Source: Billgrantia kenyensis
Lineage (GTDB): Bacteria > Pseudomonadota > Gammaproteobacteria > Pseudomonadales > Halomonadaceae
Assembly: GCF_013697085.1 (NCBI RefSeq)
Contig: NZ_JACEFT010000002.1
Span: 1 to 64,000 of the forward strand
Length of the DNA: 64,000 bases
Reading direction: 5' to 3'
Within the stretch, counting starts at the first letter, position 1. Every line of letters begins with the position of its first letter. Positions 24,997 through 34,841 of this stretch are shown in pieces. Below the pieces are notes generated by a model. It was not told the DNA's origin, searched no databases, and was given only the letters and a program-made list of their open reading frames with translations. Position numbers and translations under genes: made by a program.

Positions 24997-25869
24997 TCAG
25001 ACCGGTTCGGCGAGAAAGCCCCCCTCCTGCATGACCTGGGCATAGCCCTCTCGATAGCTGGGATAGCGAAAGTCGTAGCCCGTCTGGAGCAGGCGGGAGT
25101 TGTCACAGCGCTTGCTGGAGCGCTTGCGCAGCGGGGCCTGGATCACTTCGGTCGGTTCCACCTTGAGCTGGCTGGCAAGCCAGGCCATGACATCGTGCAG
25201 CGGCTCCGGTGCACAGTCGCTGGCAAGGTAAAGCGCCTCGAGGGCCTTGCCTGCCACATCGAGGCCGATCAGGTGGGACAGAACGCCTGCGCAGTCGTCG
25301 CGATGGATGCGGTTGGAGTACATCGGCGGGGTCTTGGGAGCGATACGTCCCTCCAGTACCTGACGGATCAAGCGATCACGACCCGGACCGTAGATTCCGG
25401 AGAAGCGTACCGCCGTGCCCGTCAGCGGGCTGTCCCACAGCGCCCGTTCGGCCTCGCGCAGCAGCATGCCGGCAAAGCCGGTGGACTCGGCAGCGGCCGA
25501 CTCATCGACTTGCTCGCCCTCTTTCTGGCCATAGACGCTGGTCGAAGAGACGAAGATCAGCCGTTTCGGTGTGGCGTCCCGTGCCTCGTAGGTACGCAGC
25601 ACGGCCTTGAGGCCATCGGGATAGGCGGCCCGATAGGCGGCTTCGTCGAAACGATCGGCGCTGAGGATATAGACCACGTAGTCCGCGTCGGGCAATGCCG
25701 CGAGTGCGGCCTCGTCGTTCAGGTCCAGCGGCAAGGGCTCGATACCGCTATTCTCCAGTGCCGCCACGCTTCGGCGGGCACCGATCACCCGATGGCCGGC
25801 CTCCAGCAACAACTTGCCCAGCACCATGCCGATGTCGCCGCAGCCCAGAATTAGTGTGGTTTTCTTCAC
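24997..25869 (-). CDS. NAD(P)-binding SDR/epimerase-like protein (YeeZ-type)
   Basis: About 290 aa from the GTG at 25869 (an ATG at 25911 is possible). Atypical extended SDR: the dinucleotide motif is TLILGCGDIGMVLGK and an SSTSVYGQ segment stands where the catalytic Ser/Tyr would be. FSGIYGPGRDRLIRQ and NRIHRDDCAGVL are typical of the YeeZ-like family. The substrate is unknown. Convergent with thpR and divergent from oxyR, with a possible OxyR site between. Confidence 0.8.
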   Translation of the reverse strand: MKKTTLILGCGDIGMVLGKLLLEAGHRVIGARRSVAALENSGIEPLPLDLNDEAALAALPDADYVVYILSADRFDEAAYRAAYPDGLKAVLRTYEARDATPKRLIFVSSTSVYGQKEGEQVDESAAAESTGFAGMLLREAERALWDSPLTGTAVRFSGIYGPGRDRLIRQVLEGRIAPKTPPMYSNRIHRDDCAGVLSHLIGLDVAGKALEALYLASDCAPEPLHDVMAWLASQLKVEPTEVIQAPLRKRSSKRCDNSRLLQTGYDFRYPSYREGYAQVMQEGGFLAEPV

Positions 25870-25886
25870 CTTTCTCTCGCCCCCTG

Positions 25887-25901
25887 ATAAAAAGTCCCTA
25901 T
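25887..25901. promoter_or_regulatory. Possible OxyR half-site
   Basis: ATAA-N7-CTAT resembles the OxyR element ATAG-N7-CTAT with one mismatch, in the 77-base gap between the epimerase-like gene and oxyR. The second half expected for a full OxyR tetramer site is poor. Confidence 0.3.
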
Positions 25902-25946
25902 TGAAAGTCATCTATCGTCCGAGAGGATGCCCACGGGGCACCAGAC

Positions 25947-26867
25947 ATGACTCTAACAGAACTTCGCTACATCGTAACCTTGGCGCAGGAGCGCCACTTC
26001 GGCCGAGCGGCAGAGCGCTGCTTCGTTTCCCAGCCCACGCTGTCGGTCGCCGTCAAGAAACTCGAGGAGGAGCTCGGCGTGGCGCTGTTCGAGCGCTCCA
26101 AGTCGACCGTGCAGGTAACACCGCTGGGCGAGAAGATCGTCGAGCAGGCCCAGCGCGTGCTGGAGCAGAGCAGCGTGATCAAGGAGCTGGCCAATGCCGG
26201 CAAGGACCAGCTCGCCAGCCCCCTGCGCATCGGCGCCATCTACACCATCGGCCCCTACCTTTTCCCGCATCTGGTGCCGGCCTTGACGCGCAGCGCGCCA
26301 CAGATGCCGCTCTACATCGAAGAGGGCTTCACCGCCAACCTGCGACGCAAGCTGCGCAGCGGCGAGTTGGATGCCATCCTCATCGCCCTGCCGTTCACCG
26401 AGACAGATGTGGTCACCAAACCCCTCTACGAAGAGGAGTTCGAGGTGCTGATCCCGGCCGATCACGCCTGGGCCGAGCGGGAATTCATCGAAAAGGAGGA
26501 CCTGCTCAAGGAGCGCCTGCTGCTGCTCGGCGAAGGCCATTGCTTCCGCGACCAGATCCTCGAGGCCTGCCCCGCCATCAGCCATCAGCTCAACAGCCCG
26601 CACAACACCCTCACCGCCGAAGGGGGCTCCTTGGAGACCATCCGTCACATGGTGGCCTCCAAGTTGGGCATCACCGTGCTGCCGCAGTCGGCCATCGGCA
26701 CCGGACACTACGAAAGCGGGCTGCTCACCAGCCGGCCGTTCAAGTCCCCAGCCCCTTCGCGCACCGTGGCAATTGCCTGGCGGGCCAGCTTCCCGCGGCC
26801 CAAGGCGATAGATGCGGTGACTGAAGCCATCGCCCAGTGTCATGAGGCGCTTCCCGAACCGGCATGA
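25947..26867 (+). CDS. oxyR: Hydrogen-peroxide-sensing LysR regulator OxyR
   Basis: 306 aa. The N-terminal winged helix-turn-helix (LTELRYIVTLAQERHFGRAAE in part, then SQPTLSVAVKKLEEELG) is followed by the LysR sensor domain. The redox cysteines fall at residues 199 and 208 in GEGHCFRDQILEACPA, exactly the E. coli numbers, so peroxide sensing by disulfide formation is expected. Its stop overlaps the recG start, a pairing also seen in Pseudomonas. Confidence 0.95.
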   Translation: MTLTELRYIVTLAQERHFGRAAERCFVSQPTLSVAVKKLEEELGVALFERSKSTVQVTPLGEKIVEQAQRVLEQSSVIKELANAGKDQLASPLRIGAIYTIGPYLFPHLVPALTRSAPQMPLYIEEGFTANLRRKLRSGELDAILIALPFTETDVVTKPLYEEEFEVLIPADHAWAEREFIEKEDLLKERLLLLGEGHCFRDQILEACPAISHQLNSPHNTLTAEGGSLETIRHMVASKLGITVLPQSAIGTGHYESGLLTSRPFKSPAPSRTVAIAWRASFPRPKAIDAVTEAIAQCHEALPEPA

Positions 26868-28945
26868 ATGAGCTCGACGCGCCGGTCACCTCCCTGAAGG
26901 GCGTCGGGGAAGCGGTTGCGGTGAAGCTGGCAAGGCTGCGCGTCGACAGCGTGGCCGATCTGCTATTTCACCTGCCGCTGCGCTACCAGGACCGCACCCG
27001 CATCACTCCCATCGGCACCCTGCGGGCCGGACACGAGGCGGTGGTAGAGGGCGAGGTCTCGGCCAGCGACGTGGTCAAGGGGCGCCGGCGCAGCCTGCTG
27101 GTGAGGCTGCGCGACGGCTCCGGCATCATCAGCCTGCGCTTCTTCCATTTTTCCCCGGCCCAGCAGCAGCAGTTCCGTCCCGGCACGCGGGTGCGCTGCT
27201 TCGGCGAGGCGCGCGCCGGCGCCACCGGGCTCGAGATCTACCATCCCGAATACCGCCTGCTCAGCGCCGACGCCCCGCCGGTGGAGGATCACCTGACGCC
27301 GATCTATCCCACCACCGAGGGCCTCAACCAGGCACGCCTGCGGGCGCTGATCGAGCAGGCCCTGGTCCGCCTCGACGAAGATCCCGAAGCGCTACCCGAC
27401 TGGCTTGGCCCCGACCTGCGAGAGCGCTTCCAACTGCCGGAGCTGCACCACTGCCTACACGTACTGCATCAGCCGCCCCCCGATGTCGACCCCGAGCGCC
27501 TCGCCAGCGGCATGCACCCGACGGCTCGACGCCTGGCCCTGGAAGAACTGCTTGCCCATCGCCTCAGCCTGCAGCAGGTGCGGCTGAAGATTCAGGAGGA
27601 CGGCGCCCCGGCACTGCCCAGCGGGCGCGGGCTGCAGGCGCGCTTTCTGACCCAGCTGCCGTTCTCGCTGACCGGCGCCCAGCGCCGCGTGCTCGACGAG
27701 ATCGCAGCGGACCTGGGCCGCGAGCTGCCCATGCTGCGCCTGGTGCAGGGCGATGTCGGTTCGGGCAAGACGGTGGTGGCCGCCATGGCTGCCCTGTCAG
27801 CCATTGCCGGCGACTGCCAGGCGGCGATGATGGCACCCACCGAAATACTTGCCGAGCAGCACTACCGTACGCTCAAGGCATGGTTCGAGCCGCTCGGGAT
27901 CGAGGTGGCATGGCTCTCGGGCAAGCTCAAGGGCAAGGCGCGGCTCGACACCAAGGCCGCCATCCTCGATGGCCGTGCTCGCATGGTGGTGGGCACTCAT
28001 GCCCTGTTCCAGGGTGACGTGCATTTCCAGCGTCTGGGGCTGGCCATCGTCGATGAGCAGCACCGCTTCGGCGTGCACCAGCGGCTGGCGCTGCGCGAGA
28101 AGGGCGAGGCAGGCGGACTCACGCCCCACCAGTTGGTGATGACCGCCACGCCGATTCCACGCACCCTGGCGATGAGCGCCTATGCCGACCTCGATGTCTC
28201 GATCATCGACGAGCTCCCCCCCGGGCGCACGCCAGTGAAGACGGTGGTGGTGCCTGACGAGCGCCGTCCCGAAGTGGTCGAGCGCATCCGCCACGCCTGC
28301 ACCGAGGGGCGCCAGGCCTACTGGGTCTGTACCCTGATCGAGGAGTCCGACGCGCTGCAGTGCCAGGCCGCCGAGGCGGCTCGTGACGAGCTCACCGAGG
28401 CGCTGCCGGAGCTGGCCATCGGCCTCGTCCACGGGCGCATGAAGCCTGCCGAGAAAGCGGCGATGATGGATGCCTTCAAGAGCGGCGAACTCGATCTGCT
28501 GGTGGCCACCACGGTGATCGAGGTGGGCGTCGACGTACCCAACGCCAGCCTGATGATCATCGAGAACCCCGAACGCCTGGGCCTGTCGCAGCTGCACCAG
28601 CTGCGCGGACGGGTCGGGCGCGGCACCAGCGAGAGCTTCTGCGTATTGCTCTATCACGGGCCGCTGTCGGCCCACTCCCGCGAACGGCTGGCGGTGATGC
28701 GCGAAACCAACGACGGTTTTCGCATCGCCGAGAAGGATCTCGAGCTGCGCGGCCCCGGCGAGGTACTCGGCACCCGTCAGACGGGGCTGGCGCAGATGAA
28801 GATCGCCGACCTGGAGCGCGACGCCGATCTGCTCGAGCGAGTGGCCCCGCTGGCCGAGGCCCTGCTGGCCCGCCACCCCGAGGCGAGCCGGCCGCTGATC
28901 CGCCGCTGGCTGGGCGAGGAAGCCGGGCGCTACGGCCAGGTGTGA
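26864..28945 (+). CDS. recG: ATP-dependent DNA helicase RecG
   Basis: Branch-migrating helicase that remodels stalled forks and R-loops. 693 aa. The N-terminal wedge/OB domain (about 1-200) includes LFHLPLRYQDRT. Helicase core: RLVQGDVGSGKTVVA (Walker A), IVDEQHRFGVHQR (DEQH box), MTATPIPRTLAMS, LVATTVIEVGVDVPNAS and QLHQLRGRVGRG. The ATG overlaps the oxyR stop by four bases. Confidence 0.96.
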   Translation: MNELDAPVTSLKGVGEAVAVKLARLRVDSVADLLFHLPLRYQDRTRITPIGTLRAGHEAVVEGEVSASDVVKGRRRSLLVRLRDGSGIISLRFFHFSPAQQQQFRPGTRVRCFGEARAGATGLEIYHPEYRLLSADAPPVEDHLTPIYPTTEGLNQARLRALIEQALVRLDEDPEALPDWLGPDLRERFQLPELHHCLHVLHQPPPDVDPERLASGMHPTARRLALEELLAHRLSLQQVRLKIQEDGAPALPSGRGLQARFLTQLPFSLTGAQRRVLDEIAADLGRELPMLRLVQGDVGSGKTVVAAMAALSAIAGDCQAAMMAPTEILAEQHYRTLKAWFEPLGIEVAWLSGKLKGKARLDTKAAILDGRARMVVGTHALFQGDVHFQRLGLAIVDEQHRFGVHQRLALREKGEAGGLTPHQLVMTATPIPRTLAMSAYADLDVSIIDELPPGRTPVKTVVVPDERRPEVVERIRHACTEGRQAYWVCTLIEESDALQCQAAEAARDELTEALPELAIGLVHGRMKPAEKAAMMDAFKSGELDLLVATTVIEVGVDVPNASLMIIENPERLGLSQLHQLRGRVGRGTSESFCVLLYHGPLSAHSRERLAVMRETNDGFRIAEKDLELRGPGEVLGTRQTGLAQMKIADLERDADLLERVAPLAEALLARHPEASRPLIRRWLGEEAGRYGQV

Positions 28946-28952
28946 GCGCGGC

Positions 28953-31166
28953 TCAGGCCGCGGCCGGCCCGGCGCCCGGCTCACCCGGTGCCAGCGGGGC
29001 GCCCGCCAGGCGGCTGGCGGCCTCGGTCAAGGGCTCCAGCTGTCGCACGATCAGCCCAAGCTGGGTATGCAGGCCTGCCCCCTCCTCTTCCCACACCGGC
29101 GGTAGTGCCGTCAGCTCCGCCTGCAGCGCCTCACGGGCGGCGGCTCCCCCCGCCAGCGGTTCACGCCGGGCCAGGCAGTCGGCCAGCCGCTTGAGGTAGT
29201 CGGCGATGCCCTCCGCCGCCGTCAGCAGGCGCCAGTCGCTCTCTTTCGGCTCGAGGCGCTGCCGGTGGGCACCCAGCGCCGAGAGATAGCTCAGCAGCGT
29301 GTGCGAGTGCACCAGGAAGCGAAAGCCGTCGTCGGCCACCCGGCGACGATACGTATGGGGCTCCTGCAGCATGTTGGAGAGCACCGTCGACAACTCGGCA
29401 TCGGCATTGTGGGCGTTGCGCCGCGCCAGCCGATAGGCCAGGTCGTCCTGCTTGCCGCTGCGGTACTGGTGCAGGATCTCCTGCAGGTAGCGATGGCTCG
29501 CCGCCAGGGTGCTGGCCGCCTGGCGATGCAGGCGCCTTGCCTGCCAGTCGGGCAGGACCACCAGGACGGCAAGGCCAGCGGCCAGGGCGCCGATCAGCGT
29601 ATCGAAGAGCCGCGGCCAGATCAGGTCGAAGCCGTCCCCTATCTGGTTGAAGCTGCACAGCACCAGCAGCGTGATCGCCGCAGTGGCGATCACGTAATGC
29701 CGCTCCCGCGTGGCGAAGAAGGTCACCCCGGCAATGACCGCGATTGCCGTCTGCAGCAGGGCACCGGGAAACAGCGTGATCGAGGCCCAGCCGACCACCA
29801 GGCCCAGCACGGTGCCGACGATACGCTGGCTGAGGAAGCGCCGGGTGGCGCCAAAGTTGGGACGGCACACGAACAGCGTGGTGAGCAGGATCCAGAAGCT
29901 CTGGGCGGGTGGCAGCAGGTGAAGCAACCCGTAGCCAGCCAGCAGCGCGAGGGGCAGTCGGACGGCATGCCGAAAGGTGGGGGACGTCACCGTCAGGTTG
30001 AGCCGGATACGTTCCCACGCCTCCTTGAAGCTGCCCGGGGAGCGGTCGAACAGGCTGGTATCACCCGGGGCCTCGTCGGCGGCATCGGGATTGTGTGCCG
30101 TGGCCAACTGCTCCTCCAGGCTGGCGAGGTTATCGGCCAGTGCGTTAAGGGCAGGCAAGAGCTCCCGCCACGCTGGGTTGCGCATGTCTCGCAGGTTGGC
30201 GATGGAGGCATGCAGGTCGGCAAGGGCCTGTTCGCTCTGGTCATGCTCGAAGGAGCGATTGAGCAATAGCGCCTTGCCCAGCCGCTTGCACGCAAGGCCC
30301 TGCTGGTCGAGCAGGCGCTGGCAGCGGAACAGCACGTCGTGGTGGAAAAAGGCCTCGGTCAGCTGAGCATAGGGATAGTGAGACGAACTGGCCCGCTCAT
30401 GGATGTCCTGGGCAATGAAGTAGATCCGCAAGTAGCGGTTCAGCTTGCGGCTGCCACGCTGCCCCTCGAGCCGGCGAAAGATCATCTCCTTGGCCTGGTT
30501 CATCGCACCCACCACCCTGCCGTTCTGCCGCGCCAGCGCCAGGCGCCGCGCCTCGATATCCACCCCTCTCAGTGGCTCGAACAGCGTGGCCTTCAGTATC
30601 AGATATTTGCCCAGTTCACGATAGAGCTCGGCCATGCTCTGCTTGAGCGGTTGGCGCGAAAAGAGAGCACACCAGACCACCGAGATCGCACCATACCAGG
30701 CCGCACCCGACAGGATCAGCAGCGTCTGGCTCCAATCGCCTTCCTGCGGCACGCCTCCATGGTGTTCGATGTTGATCATGGTATAGATGGCGAGGATCAG
30801 GGTGCCGGAGGCGATGGTGGCGTAGCGCTGCCCCACGGCGCCCAGCATGATCAGCACGAAGGTGGCCACACCAAGCCCTGCAGCGAACAGCCACGGCCAG
30901 GGAAACAGCCACAGCACCACGAGAGAGGCCACCGCGAAGCAGATCAGCGTAACCACGAGCGCCTGCAGGCGACCCTGCCAGCTGTCGTCGGTTTCCGACA
31001 GGGCACTGGCGATGATGCCGAGGAACAGCGGGATCATCAGCGCGATGTCCCCGGCCACCCAGCTGAGCAGCAATGCGCCACTGAAGGCGAGGAAGACGCG
31101 CAGGCTGTAAGCGAACTTGTCCAGGGTCCACAAGCGCCGCAGCGACAGGGAGAGCGAGGTCGGCAT
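28953..31166 (-). CDS. yccS: YccS/FUSC-family inner membrane protein
   Basis: 737 aa. Two similar halves each have a cluster of membrane helices (about 20-170 and 395-530) followed by long cytoplasmic helices, as in YccS/YhfK and the wider fusaric-acid-resistance-like family. The family segments FAYSLRVFLAFSGALLLSW, PLFLGIIASALSETDDSW and FVCRPNFGATRRFLSQR are clear. The role in this organism is unknown; relatives are proposed aromatic-acid or compound exporters. Convergent with recG with only seven bases between stops. Confidence 0.88.
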   Translation of the reverse strand: MPTSLSLSLRRLWTLDKFAYSLRVFLAFSGALLLSWVAGDIALMIPLFLGIIASALSETDDSWQGRLQALVVTLICFAVASLVVLWLFPWPWLFAAGLGVATFVLIMLGAVGQRYATIASGTLILAIYTMINIEHHGGVPQEGDWSQTLLILSGAAWYGAISVVWCALFSRQPLKQSMAELYRELGKYLILKATLFEPLRGVDIEARRLALARQNGRVVGAMNQAKEMIFRRLEGQRGSRKLNRYLRIYFIAQDIHERASSSHYPYAQLTEAFFHHDVLFRCQRLLDQQGLACKRLGKALLLNRSFEHDQSEQALADLHASIANLRDMRNPAWRELLPALNALADNLASLEEQLATAHNPDAADEAPGDTSLFDRSPGSFKEAWERIRLNLTVTSPTFRHAVRLPLALLAGYGLLHLLPPAQSFWILLTTLFVCRPNFGATRRFLSQRIVGTVLGLVVGWASITLFPGALLQTAIAVIAGVTFFATRERHYVIATAAITLLVLCSFNQIGDGFDLIWPRLFDTLIGALAAGLAVLVVLPDWQARRLHRQAASTLAASHRYLQEILHQYRSGKQDDLAYRLARRNAHNADAELSTVLSNMLQEPHTYRRRVADDGFRFLVHSHTLLSYLSALGAHRQRLEPKESDWRLLTAAEGIADYLKRLADCLARREPLAGGAAAREALQAELTALPPVWEEEGAGLHTQLGLIVRQLEPLTEAASRLAGAPLAPGEPGAGPAAA

Positions 31167-31380
31167 GGTGTTCGGCTTATTGTTGGTGAGACATGCTCAG
31201 TCTACTGACATTAGACTTTCGTATAAAGCCAAACCTCCCTTCGGAAACCGACATCTCGTGGCGCCCCGCAGGGTGCGGCATCACGGCCTGCGTAGCAAAA
31301 AGCAGAACACCTAGCGCCTATCATTGGAACACCCTCATTTCGATACTCAAGATGTCCCCCAACACGACAAGGACAATCCA

Positions 31381-32202
31381 ATGGACATGAAGTTGCTGCT
31401 CAACTGGCGCCTGCACCTGACGGTGATACTAGCGTCGCTTCTCGCCGAGTGGATCGGCATTCTGCGCATTCCCCTCGGCCCCGGCACGCTACTGCTGCTG
31501 CCGCTGTTCTACGCCTTCATCATTGGCGTTTTGTTCAACCCGCACCTGTTCTCGAGCATGCAGCGGGTGATTCCCAAGCCGGTCAGCAACGCCGCCGGAC
31601 CGCTGATCATGATCTCGATCCTGCCCTTCATCGCCAAGTTCGGCTCCACCATCGGACCGGCCATCGAGCAGATCATCGCCGCCGGGCCGGCACTGATCCT
31701 GCAGGAGCTGGGCAATCTCGGCACCATGCTGCTGGCACTGCCCTTCGCCGTGCTGGTACTGCGCATGGGGCGCGAGGCCATCGGCGCCACCTACTCCATC
31801 GCCCGCGAGCCCAACATCGCCATCATCTCGGACAAGTACGGCCTGAGAAGCCCCGAGGGCATCGGCATCATGGGCGTCTACGTGGTGGGCACCATGTTCG
31901 GCACCCTCTACTTCGCGCTGATGGCCGGCTATCTCGCCTCGCTGGACATCATCGACATTCGTGCCCTGGCCATGGCCTGCGGCGTAGGCAGCGGCAGCAT
32001 GGTTGCAGCCTGCTCGGGTGCCCTGGCCGAAGCCGCTCCGCACCTGCGCGACGACCTGCTGGCCTTCTCCGGCGCCAGTAATCTGCTGACCTACGCCACC
32101 GGTCTTTACGTTTCCCTGTTCATCGCCCTGCCCACGGCAGAGTGGCTGTACAAGCGCCTCGGCGGCGCCAAGCTCAAGGAGGCCCACAATGAAACCCTCT
32201 GA
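31381..32202 (+). CDS. DUF3100 membrane protein, probable permease subunit
   Basis: 273 aa from the ATG at 31381 (AAGGA seven bases upstream). Hydrophobic with about eight membrane helices and Gly/Pro-rich loops (LGPGTLLLLPLFYAFIIG, GLRSPEGIGIMGVYVVGTMFG in part, ACGVGSGSMVAACSGALAEA). It matches the DUF3100 family, commonly beside M20 amidohydrolases. First gene of a catabolic cluster; its stop lies inside the next gene (14-base overlap). Transport of the hydrolase's substrate is an inference from context. The 214 bases upstream hold no other gene and no clear promoter. Confidence 0.75.
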   Translation: MDMKLLLNWRLHLTVILASLLAEWIGILRIPLGPGTLLLLPLFYAFIIGVLFNPHLFSSMQRVIPKPVSNAAGPLIMISILPFIAKFGSTIGPAIEQIIAAGPALILQELGNLGTMLLALPFAVLVLRMGREAIGATYSIAREPNIAIISDKYGLRSPEGIGIMGVYVVGTMFGTLYFALMAGYLASLDIIDIRALAMACGVGSGSMVAACSGALAEAAPHLRDDLLAFSGASNLLTYATGLYVSLFIALPTAEWLYKRLGGAKLKEAHNETL

Positions 32203-32689
32203 TACGACTGCACCCGACAACGGTTTCGATGCTTCCGCCCTGCAGGAACTGCGGCCCGAGCAGCAGCTCGGCAAGACCGCTCTGCTGCTGGCCGTGGTAT
32301 GCGTCGCGGCGTGGATCGCCAACATCGTGCATGGCGCCCCGCTGCACCAGGCGCTGCCCGGCATGGTGCTGCTCTACGTCATGGTCATGATCGGCCTGCT
32401 CATCGGTCGCTTCGCGCCGTTCTACCTGCCTAGCGTGGCCTGGGTCTCGCTGATCAGCATCGTCATGACGCTGCCCTTCTTTCCCGGCAATGGCTGGATC
32501 GTCGGCCAGCTCTCCCATGTGAACTTTCTCGCCGTGGTGACCCCGGTGCTGGCCTATGCCGGCCTGGCGCTGACCGGCCGCGAGTTCACCATGTTCCGTC
32601 AGACCGGCTGGAAACTGGTGATCGTCTCGCTGCTGGTCTTCACCGGTACCTTCGTCGCTTCGGCATTCATTGCCCATTTGATTATCTGA
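32189..32689 (+). CDS. Small integral membrane protein, putative partner of the DUF3100 permease
   Basis: 166 aa with a 30-residue polar N-terminus and four or five membrane helices (TALLLAVVCVAAWIANIVHG, MVLLYVMVMIGLLIGRF, VSLISIVMTLPFFPG, LVIVSLLVFTGTFVASAFIA). Overlap with the DUF3100 gene and the ten-base gap to the M20 hydrolase put it in the same transcript. The two membrane proteins look like complementary halves of one transporter. No specific family is recognised with confidence. Confidence 0.7.
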   Translation: MKPSDTTAPDNGFDASALQELRPEQQLGKTALLLAVVCVAAWIANIVHGAPLHQALPGMVLLYVMVMIGLLIGRFAPFYLPSVAWVSLISIVMTLPFFPGNGWIVGQLSHVNFLAVVTPVLAYAGLALTGREFTMFRQTGWKLVIVSLLVFTGTFVASAFIAHLII

Positions 32690-32699
32690 GGAGCCGCTC

Positions 32700-33860
32700 A
32701 TGGATGACAGCCTGCTGCCGACGCCGGAACGCCTCTCTGCCTGGCGCCACGACTTCCACCGCCACCCGGAGACCGCCTTCGAGGAGCACCGCACCGGCGC
32801 CCGTATTGCCGAGCTGCTGCGTCAGGCCGGGCTCGAGGTCGTCGCCGGGCTGGGGAGGGGTACCGGTGTAGTGGCGATTCTCGACGGCAGGCGCGGCCCC
32901 GGGCATGCCATCGGGCTGCGGGCTGACATCGATGCGCTCGACGTCGAGGAGGCCAACCGCTTTGCCCACGCCTCCCAGGTGCCGGGCAAGATGCACGCCT
33001 GCGGCCACGATGGACACACCACCATGCTGCTGGGGGCGGCCTATGCGCTGGCCGCCGACCCGGACTTCGCCGGGCGGGTGTACTTCATCTTCCAGCCGGC
33101 GGAGGAGAGCGAGGGCGGCGGCCGCGTGATGGTCGAGGAGGGGCTCTTCGAGCGCTTCCCCATGGAAGCCGTCTATGGCCTGCACAACTGGCCGGGGCTC
33201 GCCGTGGGCGAGGCGGCGGTACACGACGGCGCAGTGATGGCCGCCTTCGACGTCTTCACCCTGAAGCTCAGCGGGCGCGGCTGTCATGCCGCCATGCCCC
33301 ACCTGGGCAGCGACACCATACTGGCCGCCTGTCAGCTGGCCAGCCAGCTGCAGGGGTTGATCAGCCGCGAAACGCCGCCACACCAGAGCGCGGTGCTCAG
33401 CATCACCCAGTTCCACGCCGGCGACGCCTTCAACGTGATCCCGGAGACGGTGGAGCTGCGCGGCACCCTGCGCTGCTTCGACGGCGAGCTGCGCGCCTAC
33501 CTGGAGCGACGCTTGCGCCAGGCAATCGAGGCGCTGGCCGGATTCCACGACCTCAGGGTCGAGCTCGACTATCAGTCGCGCTACCCCGCCACGATCAACG
33601 CACCCGAGCATGCGGCACGCTGCGCCGGGGTGCTCGAGACGCTGCCGGGTATCACCCGCGTACATCGCGACCTGCCGCCCAGCATGGCCTCCGAAGACTT
33701 CGCCTTCATGCTCGAGGCCTGCCCCGGCGCTTACATCTGGCTCGGCAACGGAGTCGAGAGCGCCGCCCTGCACAATCCACTCTACGACTTCAACGACGCC
33801 ATCGCCCCGCTAGGCGTGGCGTACTGGCAGGCGCTGGTCACGACCCTGCTCGACGACTGA
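32700..33860 (+). CDS. M20-family amidohydrolase (hippurate/IAA-amino-acid hydrolase type)
   Basis: 386 aa metallopeptidase-fold hydrolase cleaving N-acyl or amide bonds. Metal ligands are in MHACGHDGHT and QPAEESEGGGR, the lid domain has the H-A-A-x-P loop (GCHAAMPHLGSD), and the last ligand His lies in LHNPLYDFND. The Cys of the ACGHDGH motif marks the IAA-amino acid/hippurate group. Which amide it cleaves is not visible; neighbouring dehydrogenases suggest the product carries an alcohol that is oxidised twice. Confidence 0.88.
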   Translation: MDDSLLPTPERLSAWRHDFHRHPETAFEEHRTGARIAELLRQAGLEVVAGLGRGTGVVAILDGRRGPGHAIGLRADIDALDVEEANRFAHASQVPGKMHACGHDGHTTMLLGAAYALAADPDFAGRVYFIFQPAEESEGGGRVMVEEGLFERFPMEAVYGLHNWPGLAVGEAAVHDGAVMAAFDVFTLKLSGRGCHAAMPHLGSDTILAACQLASQLQGLISRETPPHQSAVLSITQFHAGDAFNVIPETVELRGTLRCFDGELRAYLERRLRQAIEALAGFHDLRVELDYQSRYPATINAPEHAARCAGVLETLPGITRVHRDLPPSMASEDFAFMLEACPGAYIWLGNGVESAALHNPLYDFNDAIAPLGVAYWQALVTTLLDD

Positions 33861-33959
33861 CGGCGCTTTTCGCCACGGCTTCCATGGCCGCAGCGTCGCT
33901 GCGGTCCGGATCGACGCGCCTGCCAGACACGACATTCTGCATCTTCTTGAGGAACAACC

Positions 33960-34841
33960 ATGAAAATCTGCGTTATCGGCCTCGGCCAGATGGGCGGCAA
34001 CATGGCCCTGACCCTGCAAGCCGCCGGCTTCGACGTCACCGGCAGCGACCTGTTCGACAGCGCCCGCCTGTGCCTGGCGGAGCAGGGGTTGCCGGCGGTC
34101 GCCCCCGACCAGCTGCCGCCGTGCGACGTCTACCTGCTGTCGCTGCCCACCTCCGCACAGGTGCGGGAGGTGATCGAAACTTCGCCCGGTCTGCTCGGCC
34201 TGGCGCCGAAGGGCAGCGTCATCGTCGATACCTCGACCTCGGATCCGGTGGTCAGTCGAGAGCTGGCCGCCAAGGTTCAGGCCGCCGGGCTGGCGTGGCT
34301 CGACGCCCCGGTCAGCGGCGGCCCCAAGGGGGCGGCGACGGGCAAGCTCGGCATGCTGCTCGGCGGCGAGTCGGCCACCATCGAGCGTCTGGCACCGATG
34401 CTCGACGCGATGTCGGCCCGCTACACCCACGTCGGCGGGCCGGGCAGTGGCCATGTGGTCAAGCTGGCCAATAACTATCTCTGTGCCGCCCACCTGCTGA
34501 CCACCGCCGAGGCAGTGGCCATGGCCGCTCGAGCCGGGGTCGATCCTGCGGCCTGCCTGGCCGGGCTCAACAGCGGTTCGGGACGCAGTGCGGTCAGCGA
34601 GGTCAATTTCCCCGAGTGGATTCTCTCCGGGCGCTTCGATTCTGGCTTCACCACCGGCCTGATGCGCAAGGACCTACGCCTGGCCCGCGACGCCGCCGAG
34701 CGCCTCGACATGCCGCCGGGCCTGCTCCAAGCCGTAGTCGAGGCGTGGCACGCCGATCCCGAGTCCCCCGCTGATAGCGACGACTTCAACCGTATCGCCG
34801 GTGCGCTGCTGGCCGCTGCTACCGAGGAGAACGCATCATGA
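33960..34841 (+). CDS. 3-hydroxyisobutyrate-dehydrogenase-family beta-hydroxyacid dehydrogenase
   Basis: 293 aa. Rossmann motif ICVIGLGQMGGNMA at the N-terminus, the substrate loop DAPVSGGPKGAATGKLGML at about 117-135, and the catalytic Lys in GHVVKLANNYL. Members oxidise a hydroxymethyl group of a short hydroxyacid to a semialdehyde with NAD(P)+. The stop overlaps the aldehyde dehydrogenase start, so the semialdehyde is probably passed to that enzyme. The substrate is unknown. Confidence 0.88.
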   Translation: MKICVIGLGQMGGNMALTLQAAGFDVTGSDLFDSARLCLAEQGLPAVAPDQLPPCDVYLLSLPTSAQVREVIETSPGLLGLAPKGSVIVDTSTSDPVVSRELAAKVQAAGLAWLDAPVSGGPKGAATGKLGMLLGGESATIERLAPMLDAMSARYTHVGGPGSGHVVKLANNYLCAAHLLTTAEAVAMAARAGVDPAACLAGLNSGSGRSAVSEVNFPEWILSGRFDSGFTTGLMRKDLRLARDAAERLDMPPGLLQAVVEAWHADPESPADSDDFNRIAGALLAAATEENAS